A model generated the notes under the pieces. That model worked only from the letters and a program-made list of their open reading frames with translations, was not told the origin of the DNA and did not search any database. Positions 1 to 8,939 of a stretch of DNA of 44,727 bases are shown piece by piece. The DNA is taken from positions 1-44,727 of the forward strand of contig JAYULW010000080.1 of the NCBI GenBank assembly GCA_043763155.1, written 5' to 3'. Every line of letters starts with the position of its first letter. Within the stretch, counting starts at the first letter, position 1. The position numbers and the translations under genes are program-made. Origin of the DNA: JANYBV01 sp043763155. Lineage in GTDB: Bacteria; Pseudomonadota; Alphaproteobacteria; Rickettsiales; SXRF01.

Positions 1-1071
1 AACAACGGCAACTTCCGGCCACGTGTAAATAACACCCGGAATCGCGTCGTAATACACATGCCCCTTCTGGCCTGCCATAATCTCTGCAACCGCCATGCCT
101 TCGTCTTCGGCCTTATGCGCAAGCATCGGCCCCACGATCACGTCGCCAATCGCGTAAATGCCCTTCACGTTGGTTTCATAATGCCCGTCGGTGGCCACGC
201 GACCACGCTCATCCATCTTCACCCCAACCTTATCGAGGCCCAACCCATCGGTATACGGACGGCGGCCAATCGCCACCAGCACCACATCACCCGTAAGCAC
301 TTCCTTGTCGCCGCCCTTGGCAGGCTCCACAGTCAGCGAAACCGTCTTGCCCTTCACCTCAGCGCCCGTCACCTTCGCACCAAGCTTAAACACCATGCCC
401 TGCTTTTCGAGGATACGCTGGAACTGCTTACCCACTTCGCTGTCCAAGCCACCGCCGATTTTGTCGAGATACTCAACCACCGTTACCTTCGCACCCAAAC
501 GGCGCCATACCGAGCCAAGCTCCAGCCCGATCACGCCGCCGCCCACCACGATCAAATGCCCCGGTACTTTTTCAAGCGTCAGCGCGCCCGTGGACGAAAC
601 AATGCGGTCCTCATCAATCTTCACACCCGGCAATGGCGCAACATCCGAACCCGTCGCAATCAAAATGCGCTTGGTCGCCAGCACCTGCTTGCCATCCACC
701 AGCACTTCACCGGCCGATTTAATGCTGCCCTTGCCCGCCACATACGTCACCTTGTTTTTCTTGAACAAGCCCTCGATGCCCTTGGTCAGATCCAGCACCA
801 CCTTATCCTTGCGGTTCATCATGGTGGCAAGGTCCAGCGACACCTGCGCCTTGATGCCATGCTCGGCAAAATGCAAATTCGCATCTTCAAACTTTTCCGA
901 CGAATTCAAGAGTGCCTTGGAGGGAATACAGCCCACGTTCAAACACGTGCCACCCAGCGAACCGCGCATTTCCACGCAGGCAACCTTCATGCCCAGCTGT
1001 GCAGCGCGAATGGCCGCCACATAACCGCCCGGCCCGCCACCAATCACTACCAAGTCAAATGCTTCGCTCAT
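1..1071 (-). CDS. lpd: Dihydrolipoyl dehydrogenase (E3), 3' end cut by window
   Basis: This is the flavoprotein E3 subunit that reoxidises the dihydrolipoyl arm of 2-oxoacid dehydrogenase complexes and passes electrons to NAD+ in the cytoplasm. The 357 visible codons begin at an ATG preceded by AAGGA. An FAD-binding GGGPGG lies at residues 11-16, and the redox-active disulfide motif GGTCLNVGCIPSK has its cysteines at 43 and 48. A second Rossmann motif (VVGGGVIGLELGSV) and the FAD motif YAIGDV follow. About 110 C-terminal residues, including the dimerisation domain and catalytic His-Glu pair, lie outside the window. It is the last visible gene of the sucCDAB series, so it most likely serves the 2-oxoglutarate dehydrogenase complex. 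A second lpd for pyruvate dehydrogenase may exist elsewhere. Confidence 0.97.
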   Translation of the reverse strand, partial: MSEAFDLVVIGGGPGGYVAAIRAAQLGMKVACVEMRGSLGGTCLNVGCIPSKALLNSSEKFEDANLHFAEHGIKAQVSLDLATMMNRKDKVVLDLTKGIEGLFKKNKVTYVAGKGSIKSAGEVLVDGKQVLATKRILIATGSDVAPLPGVKIDEDRIVSSTGALTLEKVPGHLIVVGGGVIGLELGSVWRRLGAKVTVVEYLDKIGGGLDSEVGKQFQRILEKQGMVFKLGAKVTGAEVKGKTVSLTVEPAKGGDKEVLTGDVVLVAIGRRPYTDGLGLDKVGVKMDERGRVATDGHYETNVKGIYAIGDVIVGPMLAHKAEDEGMAVAEIMAGQKGHVYYDAIPGVIYTWPEVAVV

Positions 1072-1095
1072 CGTCTTCGTCCTTATTTTTTGAAT

Positions 1096-1554
1096 TTATG
1101 CTTCCAGCGGCATCACATAGCGCACGAAATCATCCTTCGTGGCAATCTGGTCATACAGCTTGCGCGCCGTCTCGTTACTCTCGCGCGTGTTCCAGTAAAT
1201 CTGGCTTAAGCCCCGGCGTTCGCCCAAATGCTTCAGCGCCTCGCACAATTGCTTGCCAACTCCGCGCCCGCGTAAATCTTCGGCAACATATAAATCTTCA
1301 AGGTAGCACGCATCTTTCGCGCTCCATGTGCGCGGGTGCACCACATAGTTGATGAACCCCAGCACCGCGCCATCGGGCCACTCGCACGCCACGATGCAAT
1401 GCACATCGCTGTTTACATCAAGGATACGCGCCCACGTCGCTTCCGTTACTTCGTCAGCCACTTGCGCACCGTAAAACAAATTGTAATCGCGCCACAAAGC
1501 AAGCCACTGGTCTTTGTCCTGCTCTGCAACCGGCCTTACGCAAACGGCGGTCAT
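1096..1554 (-). CDS. GNAT-family N-acetyltransferase inside the suc-lpd operon
   Basis: A 152-residue single-domain GNAT protein; its acceptor substrate cannot be told from sequence. Motif A, which binds the acetyl-CoA pyrophosphate, reads LRGRGVGKQL with the core R95-G-R-G-V-G100, preceded by the usual beta-4 strand (CYLEDLYV) and followed by the motif B segment (WNTRESNETARKLYDQ). I chose the ATG at 1554, one base after the sucB stop (TAAGATG), over an upstream in-frame ATG inside sucB; this suggests translational coupling. It sits between sucB and lpd, so it is probably made with the 2-oxoglutarate dehydrogenase complex. A role in modifying those enzymes is possible but purely inferred from position; a small-molecule acetyltransferase is equally likely. 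Confidence 0.88.
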   Translation of the reverse strand: MTAVCVRPVAEQDKDQWLALWRDYNLFYGAQVADEVTEATWARILDVNSDVHCIVACEWPDGAVLGFINYVVHPRTWSAKDACYLEDLYVAEDLRGRGVGKQLCEALKHLGERRGLSQIYWNTRESNETARKLYDQIATKDDFVRYVMPLEA

Positions 1555-1555
1555 C

Positions 1556-2737
1556 TTAAAGCCCCAGCAACAGCCTGCGGGGATCTTCAATCGCCTCTTT
1601 GATGCGCACCAGGAACGTCACCGATTCCTTGCCGTCAATAATGCGATGGTCGTACGACAGTGCCACATACATCATCGGGCGAATCACCACCTGCCCCTTA
1701 ACCGCAATAGGCCGGTCTTCGGTCTTGTGCATGCCCAAAATCCCCGACTGCGGCGGGTTGATGATCGGCGTGGACATCAAAGAGCCATACACCCCACCGT
1801 TAGAAACCGTGAACGTACCGCCCGAAAGGTCGCTCATGGCAAGCGTGCCCTGACGCGCTTTTTCAGCCAAACGGCCAATTTCTTTTTCAATCTCAGCCAG
1901 CGACAACTGGTCGGCATTGCGCACCACAGGAACCACAAGCCCCTGCTCAGTACCCACCGCCACGCCAATATCGTAGTAGTTCTTATAGATCAGCTCATCG
2001 CCATCAATCGTAGCGTTCACTGCCGGAATTTCCTTCAGCGCATTCACCGCCGCCTTCACGAAAATGGACATAAAGCCCATGCGCACGCCATGCTTTTTCT
2101 CGAAAGCATCTTTGTATTCCGCGCGCAGCGCAATCACGTTGCTCATGTCAATTTCGTTGAACGTGGTCAAAATCGCCGCCGTGTTCTGCGACTCTTTCAA
2201 ACGCTTCGCAATCACCTGGCGCAGCTTGCTCATCTTCACGCGCTCTTCGCGCGGGCCATTGCTTGCCGGAGCCGCCGAAGTGCCAGATGCTGCCGAAAGC
2301 ACATCGCCCTTAGTCAGGCGGCCATCTTTACCCGTGCCGGAAACATTGGCCGGGTTCACACCCGTTTCTTCCACCAGTTTGCGAACCGCCGGGCCATTCT
2401 GCGGCGCAGCGCCAGCAGGCTTAGCCGCCACCGTCGGGTGCGGAATCGCAGCCTTAGCCGGTGCGGCTGCAGCCGGAGCTGCCACCTTCGCGCCAGCAGC
2501 GCCCACTTCGATCGAGCCGAGCAGCGTGCCCACTTCCACCGTGGTGCCTTCAGCAATCTTAATTTCTTTCAGCTTGCCCGATGCGGGCGCATTCACTTCC
2601 ATGGTTACCTTGTCGGTTTCCAGCTCAACCAGCGGCTCGTCCTGCGTTACCGCATCGCCCACTTTTTTGAACCACTTGGCGACCGTTGCTTCACTTACCG
2701 ACTCGCCCAGTGAGGGGACAACAATTTCTCCGGCCAT
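1556..2737 (-). CDS. sucB: 2-oxoglutarate dehydrogenase E2, dihydrolipoyllysine succinyltransferase
   Basis: The 393-residue E2 core of the 2-oxoglutarate dehydrogenase complex transfers the succinyl group from lipoamide to CoA. The N-terminal lipoyl domain (about 1-77) carries the lipoylated lysine at K43 within ELETDKVTMEV. An Ala/Pro-rich flexible linker follows. A peripheral-subunit-binding domain lies at about 115-146 (VRKLVEETGVNPANV, then GKDGRLTKGDV). The catalytic domain fills the rest and ends with the acyltransferase signature SYDHRIIDG, active-site H364 and D368. There is a single lipoyl domain, as is usual for the succinyltransferase. The start lies 26 bp after sucA, and its stop is followed one base later by the GNAT start. 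Confidence 0.98.
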   Translation of the reverse strand: MAGEIVVPSLGESVSEATVAKWFKKVGDAVTQDEPLVELETDKVTMEVNAPASGKLKEIKIAEGTTVEVGTLLGSIEVGAAGAKVAAPAAAAPAKAAIPHPTVAAKPAGAAPQNGPAVRKLVEETGVNPANVSGTGKDGRLTKGDVLSAASGTSAAPASNGPREERVKMSKLRQVIAKRLKESQNTAAILTTFNEIDMSNVIALRAEYKDAFEKKHGVRMGFMSIFVKAAVNALKEIPAVNATIDGDELIYKNYYDIGVAVGTEQGLVVPVVRNADQLSLAEIEKEIGRLAEKARQGTLAMSDLSGGTFTVSNGGVYGSLMSTPIINPPQSGILGMHKTEDRPIAVKGQVVIRPMMYVALSYDHRIIDGKESVTFLVRIKEAIEDPRRLLLGL

Positions 2738-2763
2738 GGTAGTAAACTCCTTAATAAATACGA

Positions 2764-5652
2764 TTAGGCTTTCGCCGCTTTTAGTTGTGTTTTGGCAGGT
2801 TGTAAAGCCAGATCAACAAGTTGTTTCTGCTCACGCTCATGGATTTTGTAGTAACCCGCAGCCGGGCTTGCTGCTGCCACGCGGCCCACATAGCGCAAAC
2901 GGTCCACCCGGCCCAGCGATTCCAGCACCGTCTCAATGTTAGGCGAGATAAACGACCACGCCCCCATATTTTGCGGCTCTTCCTGGCACCAGATGATATC
3001 GGCGTTCTTATAACGCGCCAACTCCGCCTTCAGCTCGCGGGCAGGGAAGGGGTAGTACTGCTCGGTGCGGATAATGGCAATATCATCAATCTTACGTTCT
3101 TCACGTGCCTCGAACAGGTCGTAATACACCTTGCCCGACGTAATAATAACGCGGGAAATCTTGTCATCCTTGGCAAGCTTGGTGGTTTCAGGAATCACGC
3201 GCTGAAAATGCGTGCCCTTGGCCATATCCGCCAATGAAGAAACAGCAAGCTTATGGCGCAGCAACGATTTCGGCGTCATCACGATCAACGGCTTGCGGAA
3301 CTTACGCAGCAACTGCCTGCGCAATACATGGAAATAATTCGCAGGCGTGGTGCAGTTCACCACCTGCATATTGTCTTCCGCGCAAAGCTGCAAATAGCGC
3401 TCAGGGCGCGCCGAGGAATGTTCCGGCCCCTGGCCTTCATACCCGTGCGGCAGCAGCATCACAAGGCCCGACATGCGCAACCACTTCGCTTCACCCGACG
3501 CGATGAACTGGTCAATCATCACCTGCGCGCCGTTAGCAAAGTCACCAAACTGGCCTTCCCACAAAGTCAGGAAATTCGGCTGCCCAAGGCTGTAACCATA
3601 CTCAAACCCAAGAATCGCAAATTCCGAAAGCGAGCTATCAATAACCTCATACGGCTTTTGCTCACCACCAAGGTTATTCAAAGGCACGTAACGTTCCTCA
3701 TTTTCCTGGTCAACCAATACGGAGTGGCGCTGCGAGAACGTGCCACGGCCACAATCCTGCCCCGAGAGGCGAACGCCATAACCATCTTTCAAAAGCGTGC
3801 CAAACGCGAGTGCTTCGCCCGTCGCCCAGTCAATGCCTTCGCCGGTTTCCATCATCTTCTTTTTGGCTTCCAGCTGGCGCACGATCTTGGAATTCACCTT
3901 GATCTGCTCCGGGTTCTTCGCAATCGCGAGGCCCACATCCTTAAGCTTCTTCAGGTCAACGCCCGTGTCGCCATCAGGGTGTTCGCCGCGCGGCTTTTCA
4001 AAGCCCGACCACTGGCCTTCCAGCCAATCCGCTTTGTTGGGCTTGAAGTTCTTGGCGGCCTCATACTGCTTTTCATAAAACGCCTTAAACTCAGCGAATT
4101 TCGCATCCACGTCTTCTTGTGTAAGCACACCTTCTTCCACAAGGCGCTGCGAGTAAATCTCCGCAGGCAGCGGCTTCTTCGCAATGCGCTGATACATGAT
4201 CGGCTGCGTGAACATCGGCTCATCGGATTCATTATGCCCGTATTTGCGGTAGCAGAAAATATCCACCACCGTGTCGCGCTTGAACATCTGGCGGAATTCC
4301 ATCGCCAGCTGGCACACATACGAAACCGCTTCCGGGTCATCCCCGTTCACATGGAAAATCGGCGCTTGCACCGCTTTGGCCACATCGGAAGGATACGGCG
4401 TAAAGCGCGAATATTTCGGGCTGGTGGTAAAGCCGATCTGGTTGTTCACAATCACATGGATCGAACCACCCGTGCGGTAACCGCGCAGCTCCGAAAGCGA
4501 CAGCGTTTCCGCAACCACGCCTTGCCCCGCAAACGCCGCGTCGCCATGCAGCATAATGCCCATCACGCTGCCTTTTTCTTCCGTGTCGCCAAGAATGTCG
4601 AGCTTCGCGCGAACCTTGCCCACCACAACCGGGTCAACAGCTTCCAGATGCGAAGGGTTAGACAGCAGCGACAAATGGATTTTGCCATGCGCCGTAGCAC
4701 GGTCAGACGAAGTGCCAAGGTGGTATTTCACGTCACCCGAAGACTCGATCCATTCCGGAAAATCCAGGTTGCCGTGGAAAATCGAAAGCAATTCCATATA
4801 CGGCTTGCCCATGGTGGTGGTCAGCATATTCATGCGGCCACGATGCGGCATGCCAAATACAATTTCCTGAACGCCAAGACGCGAAGCCGTGTTGATGATG
4901 GACTCAAGGCCCGGAAGCATCGCATCCCCGCCCTGCACCGAAAAGCGCTTCGTGCCGGGATATTTGATCTGCAGGAATTGCTCGAACGCCTCGACTTCAA
5001 CAAGCGTATTCCAGATGGCTTTTTTGTCAGCCACCTGCAGCCCGAACTGGCCACGGTCCTGCTCAAAGCGGTGCTGGATCCATGCCTTTTGCTCAGGGTC
5101 CTGGATATGCATGAATTCCACACCCACATTACCGCAATAGGTCTGGCGCAAAATGGCCACGATATCGCGAAGCGTCGCCTTGTTGATGCCAAGCGAACCA
5201 TCGAGGAAAATTTCGCGGTCAAGGTCGGCATCCGAAAACCCATAATGCTCATGCGAAAGCTCAGGGTGGTAATCTTTGTTCTCAATACCCAGCGGGTCGA
5301 GGTTCGCAAGCAAATGCCCGCGCACGCGATACGCCCGCACCATCATGATCGCGCGAATGGAATCATGCGCGAATTTCTCGATCTCCGCCTGCGAAACGCC
5401 CGCAGTTTTTTTAGCGTCTTTGCCAGCGGGCTTCGCGTCCTGCTCAGCGGTCGCGCCAATCACCTTGCTCGAAATCTTCGTCCATGATGCATGGCGCGAA
5501 GCAAGCGTGGCCGCACCCTTCGTCTGCTCACTGAAAAATTCGCGCCAGCTTGCATCCACCGACTGCGGATTGTTCAGATAGCGTTCGAACAATTCTTCGA
5601 TATAGGTCGAATTGCCCGCGAAAAACGACGTGGTAGAGTCAAACTGCGTCAT
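2764..5652 (-). CDS. sucA: 2-oxoglutarate dehydrogenase E1, thiamine diphosphate-dependent
   Basis: This 962-residue thiamine-dependent decarboxylase commits 2-oxoglutarate to succinyl-CoA in the TCA cycle. The N-terminal segment (about 10-45, YIEELFERYLNNPQSVD) is the E1 tail that docks on E2 in this family. The conserved active-site stretch GMPHRGR has H270. The thiamine-diphosphate motif runs from GD at 370-371 to NN at 403-404. The transketolase-like pyrimidine-binding domain and C-terminal domain occupy roughly 600-950 (DQFIASGEAKW, LPHGYEGQGPEHSSAR). The ATG has an AGGA Shine-Dalgarno upstream. It is separated from sucD by 132 bp that contains a hairpin (see 5713-5736), and sucB follows after 26 bp. 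Confidence 0.98.
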   Translation of the reverse strand: MTQFDSTTSFFAGNSTYIEELFERYLNNPQSVDASWREFFSEQTKGAATLASRHASWTKISSKVIGATAEQDAKPAGKDAKKTAGVSQAEIEKFAHDSIRAIMMVRAYRVRGHLLANLDPLGIENKDYHPELSHEHYGFSDADLDREIFLDGSLGINKATLRDIVAILRQTYCGNVGVEFMHIQDPEQKAWIQHRFEQDRGQFGLQVADKKAIWNTLVEVEAFEQFLQIKYPGTKRFSVQGGDAMLPGLESIINTASRLGVQEIVFGMPHRGRMNMLTTTMGKPYMELLSIFHGNLDFPEWIESSGDVKYHLGTSSDRATAHGKIHLSLLSNPSHLEAVDPVVVGKVRAKLDILGDTEEKGSVMGIMLHGDAAFAGQGVVAETLSLSELRGYRTGGSIHVIVNNQIGFTTSPKYSRFTPYPSDVAKAVQAPIFHVNGDDPEAVSYVCQLAMEFRQMFKRDTVVDIFCYRKYGHNESDEPMFTQPIMYQRIAKKPLPAEIYSQRLVEEGVLTQEDVDAKFAEFKAFYEKQYEAAKNFKPNKADWLEGQWSGFEKPRGEHPDGDTGVDLKKLKDVGLAIAKNPEQIKVNSKIVRQLEAKKKMMETGEGIDWATGEALAFGTLLKDGYGVRLSGQDCGRGTFSQRHSVLVDQENEERYVPLNNLGGEQKPYEVIDSSLSEFAILGFEYGYSLGQPNFLTLWEGQFGDFANGAQVMIDQFIASGEAKWLRMSGLVMLLPHGYEGQGPEHSSARPERYLQLCAEDNMQVVNCTTPANYFHVLRRQLLRKFRKPLIVMTPKSLLRHKLAVSSLADMAKGTHFQRVIPETTKLAKDDKISRVIITSGKVYYDLFEAREERKIDDIAIIRTEQYYPFPARELKAELARYKNADIIWCQEEPQNMGAWSFISPNIETVLESLGRVDRLRYVGRVAAASPAAGYYKIHEREQKQLVDLALQPAKTQLKAAKA

Positions 5653-5712
5653 ACAAACATCCTGATTGTGTATTTTTTAAAGGCGGTTACCCCGAAGCCT
5701 GAAAAGCCAAAC

Positions 5713-5736
5713 GGCACAAGCGTTTCCACTTGTGCC
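5713..5736 (-). other. Perfect 8-bp hairpin between sucD and sucA
   Basis: An inverted repeat GGCACAAG / CTTGTGCC (5713-5720 and 5729-5736) with an 8-nt loop lies in the 132-bp sucD-sucA gap, the longest gap inside the suc series. No T-run follows on either strand, so it does not look like a Rho-independent terminator. As RNA in the operon transcript it could be a processing site, a stabiliser or an attenuator that sets sucCD against sucAB levels. This role is inferred. Confidence 0.45.
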
Positions 5737-5784
5737 AATGTAGCTAGACGAAACCAGTCCGGGGTTGCCATAATTCTTCTTTGT

Positions 5785-6669
5785 TTAAGCGGCTTTCTTC
5801 TTCAGCAATTCCGCAATGGTGCGGCCCAGAGCTGCGGGGGAATCGGATACCACGATACCAGCGCTTTTCATTGCTTCGATCTTGTCTTCCGCGCCGCCCT
5901 TGCCACCCGAAACGATAGCGCCAGCATGGCCCATGCGGCGGCCCGGAGGCGCCGTGCGGCCAGCGATAAAGCCCACAACCGGCTTCTTGATCTTTTGGCT
6001 CTTCAGGAAATCAGCGGCCTGTTCTTCCGCATCCCCGCCGATTTCGCCGATCATCACGATAGCGTCGGTTTCAGGGTCGCGCAGGAAAAGGTCCAGCACG
6101 TCAATAAAGTTGGTGCCGTTCACCGGATCGCCGCCAATGCCTACGCAAGACGACTGGCCGAGACCCTCAGCAGAGGTCTGCGCCACGGCTTCATACGTCA
6201 AAGTGCCGGAGCGCGACACGATACCGATACGGCCTTTTTTATGGATATGGCCGGGCATGATGCCGATTTTGCATTCGCCGGGAGTGATAACGCCGGGGCA
6301 GTTAGGGCCGATCAGGCGGGTAGCACTGCCGGTAAGGGCGCGCTTCACCTTCACCATGTCCAGCACCGGAATGCCTTCGGTGATACAGATCACCAGTTCC
6401 ATTTTCGCGTCAATCGCTTCCAGAATCGCATCAGCTGCGAATTTGGGCGGTACGTAAATAACGGAAGCATTAGCGCCCGTCTTGGCGCGCGCTTCTTCCA
6501 CCGTGTCGAACACCGGCAGGTCAATATGCGTTTTGCCGCCCTTGCCGGGGGTCACGCCGCCAACCATATGGGTGCCATAAGCAACAGCCTGCTCGGAGTG
6601 ATACGTGCCTTCGCGGCCCGTAATGCCCTGACAGATAACTTTGGTATTTTTGTTTACAAGAATAGACAT
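5785..6669 (-). CDS. sucD: Succinyl-CoA synthetase alpha subunit
   Basis: This 294-residue subunit works with SucC to convert succinyl-CoA to succinate with substrate-level phosphorylation. The N-terminal CoA-binding Rossmann domain reads ICQGITGREGTYHS, followed by GGVTPGKGG. The phosphorylated active-site histidine is H248 in GRRMGHAGAI, and the ligase signature SRSGTLTYE lies at 152-160. Length and motifs are normal for the family. The C-terminus is lysine-rich (LLKKKAA), and its partner SucC also ends KKKAA. It starts 30 bp after sucC and is surely co-transcribed with it. Confidence 0.98.
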   Translation of the reverse strand: MSILVNKNTKVICQGITGREGTYHSEQAVAYGTHMVGGVTPGKGGKTHIDLPVFDTVEEARAKTGANASVIYVPPKFAADAILEAIDAKMELVICITEGIPVLDMVKVKRALTGSATRLIGPNCPGVITPGECKIGIMPGHIHKKGRIGIVSRSGTLTYEAVAQTSAEGLGQSSCVGIGGDPVNGTNFIDVLDLFLRDPETDAIVMIGEIGGDAEEQAADFLKSQKIKKPVVGFIAGRTAPPGRRMGHAGAIVSGGKGGAEDKIEAMKSAGIVVSDSPAALGRTIAELLKKKAA

Positions 6670-6699
6670 GTTTTTATTCCTCAGATGTTAGGGCGAGCC

Positions 6700-7872
6700 T
6701 TAAGCTGCCTTCTTCTTTACGGATTTCACAATTTTATCAGCAGCGTCGGCCAGGTTGTCAGCCGCAACGATGGCAAGGCCCGACGATGCAAGCATCTTCT
6801 TACCCAGCTCCACGTTGGTGCCTTCCAGGCGCACAACCAGCGGCACATGCAGATTCACTTCGCGTGCAGCCGTGATGATACCTTCGGCGATAATGTCGCA
6901 ACGCATGATGCCGCCGAAAATATTCACGAGGATGCCCTCAACATTCGGGTCCGACAAAATGAGCTTGAACGCTTCCGTTACCTTCTCGCGGTTAGCGCCG
7001 CCGCCAACGTCGAGGAAGTTCGCAGGCGTGCCGCCGTAGAGTTTAATGATGTCCATGGTAGCCATCGCAAGACCTGCGCCGTTCACCATGCAGCCAATGT
7101 TGCCTTCCATCTTCACGTAGGAAAGGCCGAACTTAGAAGCTTTGAGTTCCAGCGGATCTTCTTCGTCGGGATCGCGCAGTTCCATGATGTCGGCGTGGCG
7201 GAAGAGGGCGTTGTCGTCGAAATCGAATTTCGCATCAAGCGCCATCAATTCACCATTGCCCGAAATAACCAGCGGGTTGATTTCAAGGGTGGATGCGTCC
7301 GTATCCATGAATGCTTTGTACAAAGCACAGATGAAATGATCGAACTTCGCATGCAGTTCCAGCGGCAGTTTCAGGCCGAAGGCAAGCTTGCGGGAGTGGT
7401 AAGGCTGAAGGCCGGCGGCCGGATCAACTTCAATCTTGATGATCTTTTCAGGGTGGTGTTCTGCCACTTCTTCAATCTCAACGCCGCCTTCAAGCGACGC
7501 AACAAACGTGACCCGCGAAGTCGCACGGTCAATGAGTGCGGAGAGGTAAAGTTCCTGCTTGATGTCGGTGCCCTGTTCCACATACACGCGCTTTACCAAA
7601 CGGCCTTCAGGGCCGGTCTGGTGCGTAACCAGCGTCATGCCGATCATCTGCTTTGCGAGCAATTCAACTTCATCCAGCGTCTTGGCCAGCTTCACGCCGC
7701 CGCCTTTGCCGCGGCCACCTGCATGGATCTGGGCCTTCACAACCCAAAGCTTGCCACCTAACCCTTGCGCAGCCGTCACGGCTTCTGCGGGGGTGTAAGC
7801 CACATGGCCTTCGGGAACCGGAACGCCGTATTTTGCAAGGATCTGTTTGGCCTGGTACTCATGAATATTCAT
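6700..7872 (-). CDS. sucC: Succinyl-CoA synthetase beta subunit (ATP-grasp)
   Basis: This 390-residue subunit binds nucleotide and succinate and determines ATP or GTP use. The N-terminus (MNIHEYQAKQILAKYGVPVP) is the family hallmark and opens the ATP-grasp domain. The glycine loop IHAGGRGKGGGVKLAK lies at about 51-66. The C-terminal flavodoxin-like ligase domain includes the signature GLAMATMDIIKLYGG and NIFGGIMRCD. The ATG is preceded by AGGAG six bases upstream, giving a clear start. It lies 51 bp after mdh and heads the sucC-sucD-sucA-sucB-GNAT-lpd run, all on one strand. A separate promoter in the short mdh-sucC gap was not obvious. Confidence 0.98.
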   Translation of the reverse strand: MNIHEYQAKQILAKYGVPVPEGHVAYTPAEAVTAAQGLGGKLWVVKAQIHAGGRGKGGGVKLAKTLDEVELLAKQMIGMTLVTHQTGPEGRLVKRVYVEQGTDIKQELYLSALIDRATSRVTFVASLEGGVEIEEVAEHHPEKIIKIEVDPAAGLQPYHSRKLAFGLKLPLELHAKFDHFICALYKAFMDTDASTLEINPLVISGNGELMALDAKFDFDDNALFRHADIMELRDPDEEDPLELKASKFGLSYVKMEGNIGCMVNGAGLAMATMDIIKLYGGTPANFLDVGGGANREKVTEAFKLILSDPNVEGILVNIFGGIMRCDIIAEGIITAAREVNLHVPLVVRLEGTNVELGKKMLASSGLAIVAADNLADAADKIVKSVKKKAA

Positions 7873-7923
7873 AGCTCACTCCTAATAATCTCTGGGTATC
7901 GCCCCCAGCGGCAGGTAGAGAAA

Positions 7924-8868
7924 TTACAGCTTAATGCCCGCGCACAGGCTTTTTACTGCATCCACCGACTTATCAAACATCGCTTTTTGCTCCGAATTCA
8001 GGGAGATTTCAACAATTTTCTCTACCCCGCCCGCACCCAGAACTGCCGGAACGCCCACATACGTCCCCTTAACGCCATACTCGCCATTGAGGTAAGCGGC
8101 GCAAGGAACAATACGTTTCTTGTCATAAAGGTAGGCTTCAGCCATGCGGATAGCAGATGCCGCGGGTGCGTAAAACGCAGAGCCAGTCTTCAGCAGGCCA
8201 ACGATTTCCGCGCCGCCATCACGCGTGCGCTGGATAATCTGGTCCAGCTTTTCCTGCGTGATCCATTTCATGCGCACGAATTCCGAAAGCGGAATGCCCG
8301 AAACCGTGGTGTATTCCACCACCGGCACCATCGTATCGCCATGCCCGCCCAGCACAAACGCGCTGATATCAGCCACCGAAACGCCCAAAGCCTCAGACAG
8401 GAAATACGCAAAACGTGCCGAATCCAGCACGCCAGCCATACCCACCACTTTATTGGCGGGCAAACCCGAAACCTTCTGCATCACCCACACCATCGCATCC
8501 AGCGGGTTGGTGATCACGATCACGAACGCGTTAGGGCAATGCACTTTAATATTTTCAGCCACCGTCTTGATGATGCCCGTGTTAATAGCCACCAGATCGT
8601 CGCGGCTCATGCCGGGCTTGCGGGGAATGCCAGCGGTCACAATCACCACGTCCGCACCAGCTAAATCCTTGTAATCGTTCGTGCCTTTAATGTTCACATC
8701 CGCGCCGTCCACGTAGGAACCTTGCGAAATATCCAGCGCCTTGCCCTGCGGCATGCCTTCGGTGATATCGAACAACACCACGTCGCCCAGATTCTTGAGT
8801 TCAGCCAGATGCGCCAGAGTGCCGCCAATCATGCCTGCGCCCACGAGGGCAATTTTCTTACGAGCCAT
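7924..8868 (-). CDS. mdh: Malate dehydrogenase, LDH-like type
   Basis: This NAD-dependent enzyme of 314 residues interconverts malate and oxaloacetate. The dinucleotide-binding loop GAGMIGG is at 10-16 with the NAD-selecting acidic residue D34 (VLFDI). The mobile substrate loop IPRKPGMSR carries R83, the LDSARF motif has D149 and R152, and the catalytic histidine is H176 in GGHGDTMVP. R83 rather than Gln or Met at that loop position, in IPRKPGMSR, marks malate over lactate. The start has GGAA eight bases upstream. It sits between rho and sucC, the usual alphaproteobacterial order that joins malate dehydrogenase to the succinyl-CoA branch. Confidence 0.98.
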   Translation of the reverse strand: MARKKIALVGAGMIGGTLAHLAELKNLGDVVLFDITEGMPQGKALDISQGSYVDGADVNIKGTNDYKDLAGADVVIVTAGIPRKPGMSRDDLVAINTGIIKTVAENIKVHCPNAFVIVITNPLDAMVWVMQKVSGLPANKVVGMAGVLDSARFAYFLSEALGVSVADISAFVLGGHGDTMVPVVEYTTVSGIPLSEFVRMKWITQEKLDQIIQRTRDGGAEIVGLLKTGSAFYAPAASAIRMAEAYLYDKKRIVPCAAYLNGEYGVKGTYVGVPAVLGAGGVEKIVEISLNSEQKAMFDKSVDAVKSLCAGIKL

Positions 8869-8939
8869 AAATCATTTCCAATTCATTAGTTTATACAAAT
8901 GCCAACTGTCTAAAATACGGGCAAAAACTTTAAGAATGC

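Noticed and set aside
58..2713. Plus-strand open frames antisense to lpd, the GNAT gene and sucB
   Set aside because: Same cause: shadows of the minus-strand genes, with no recognisable motifs.
3253..7761. Two very long plus-strand open frames (744 and 756 codons) across sucA and across sucD/sucC
   Set aside because: They are antisense to well-conserved enzymes, have odd composition rich in His, Arg and Gln, and show no domain. They arise from codon bias in the real genes.
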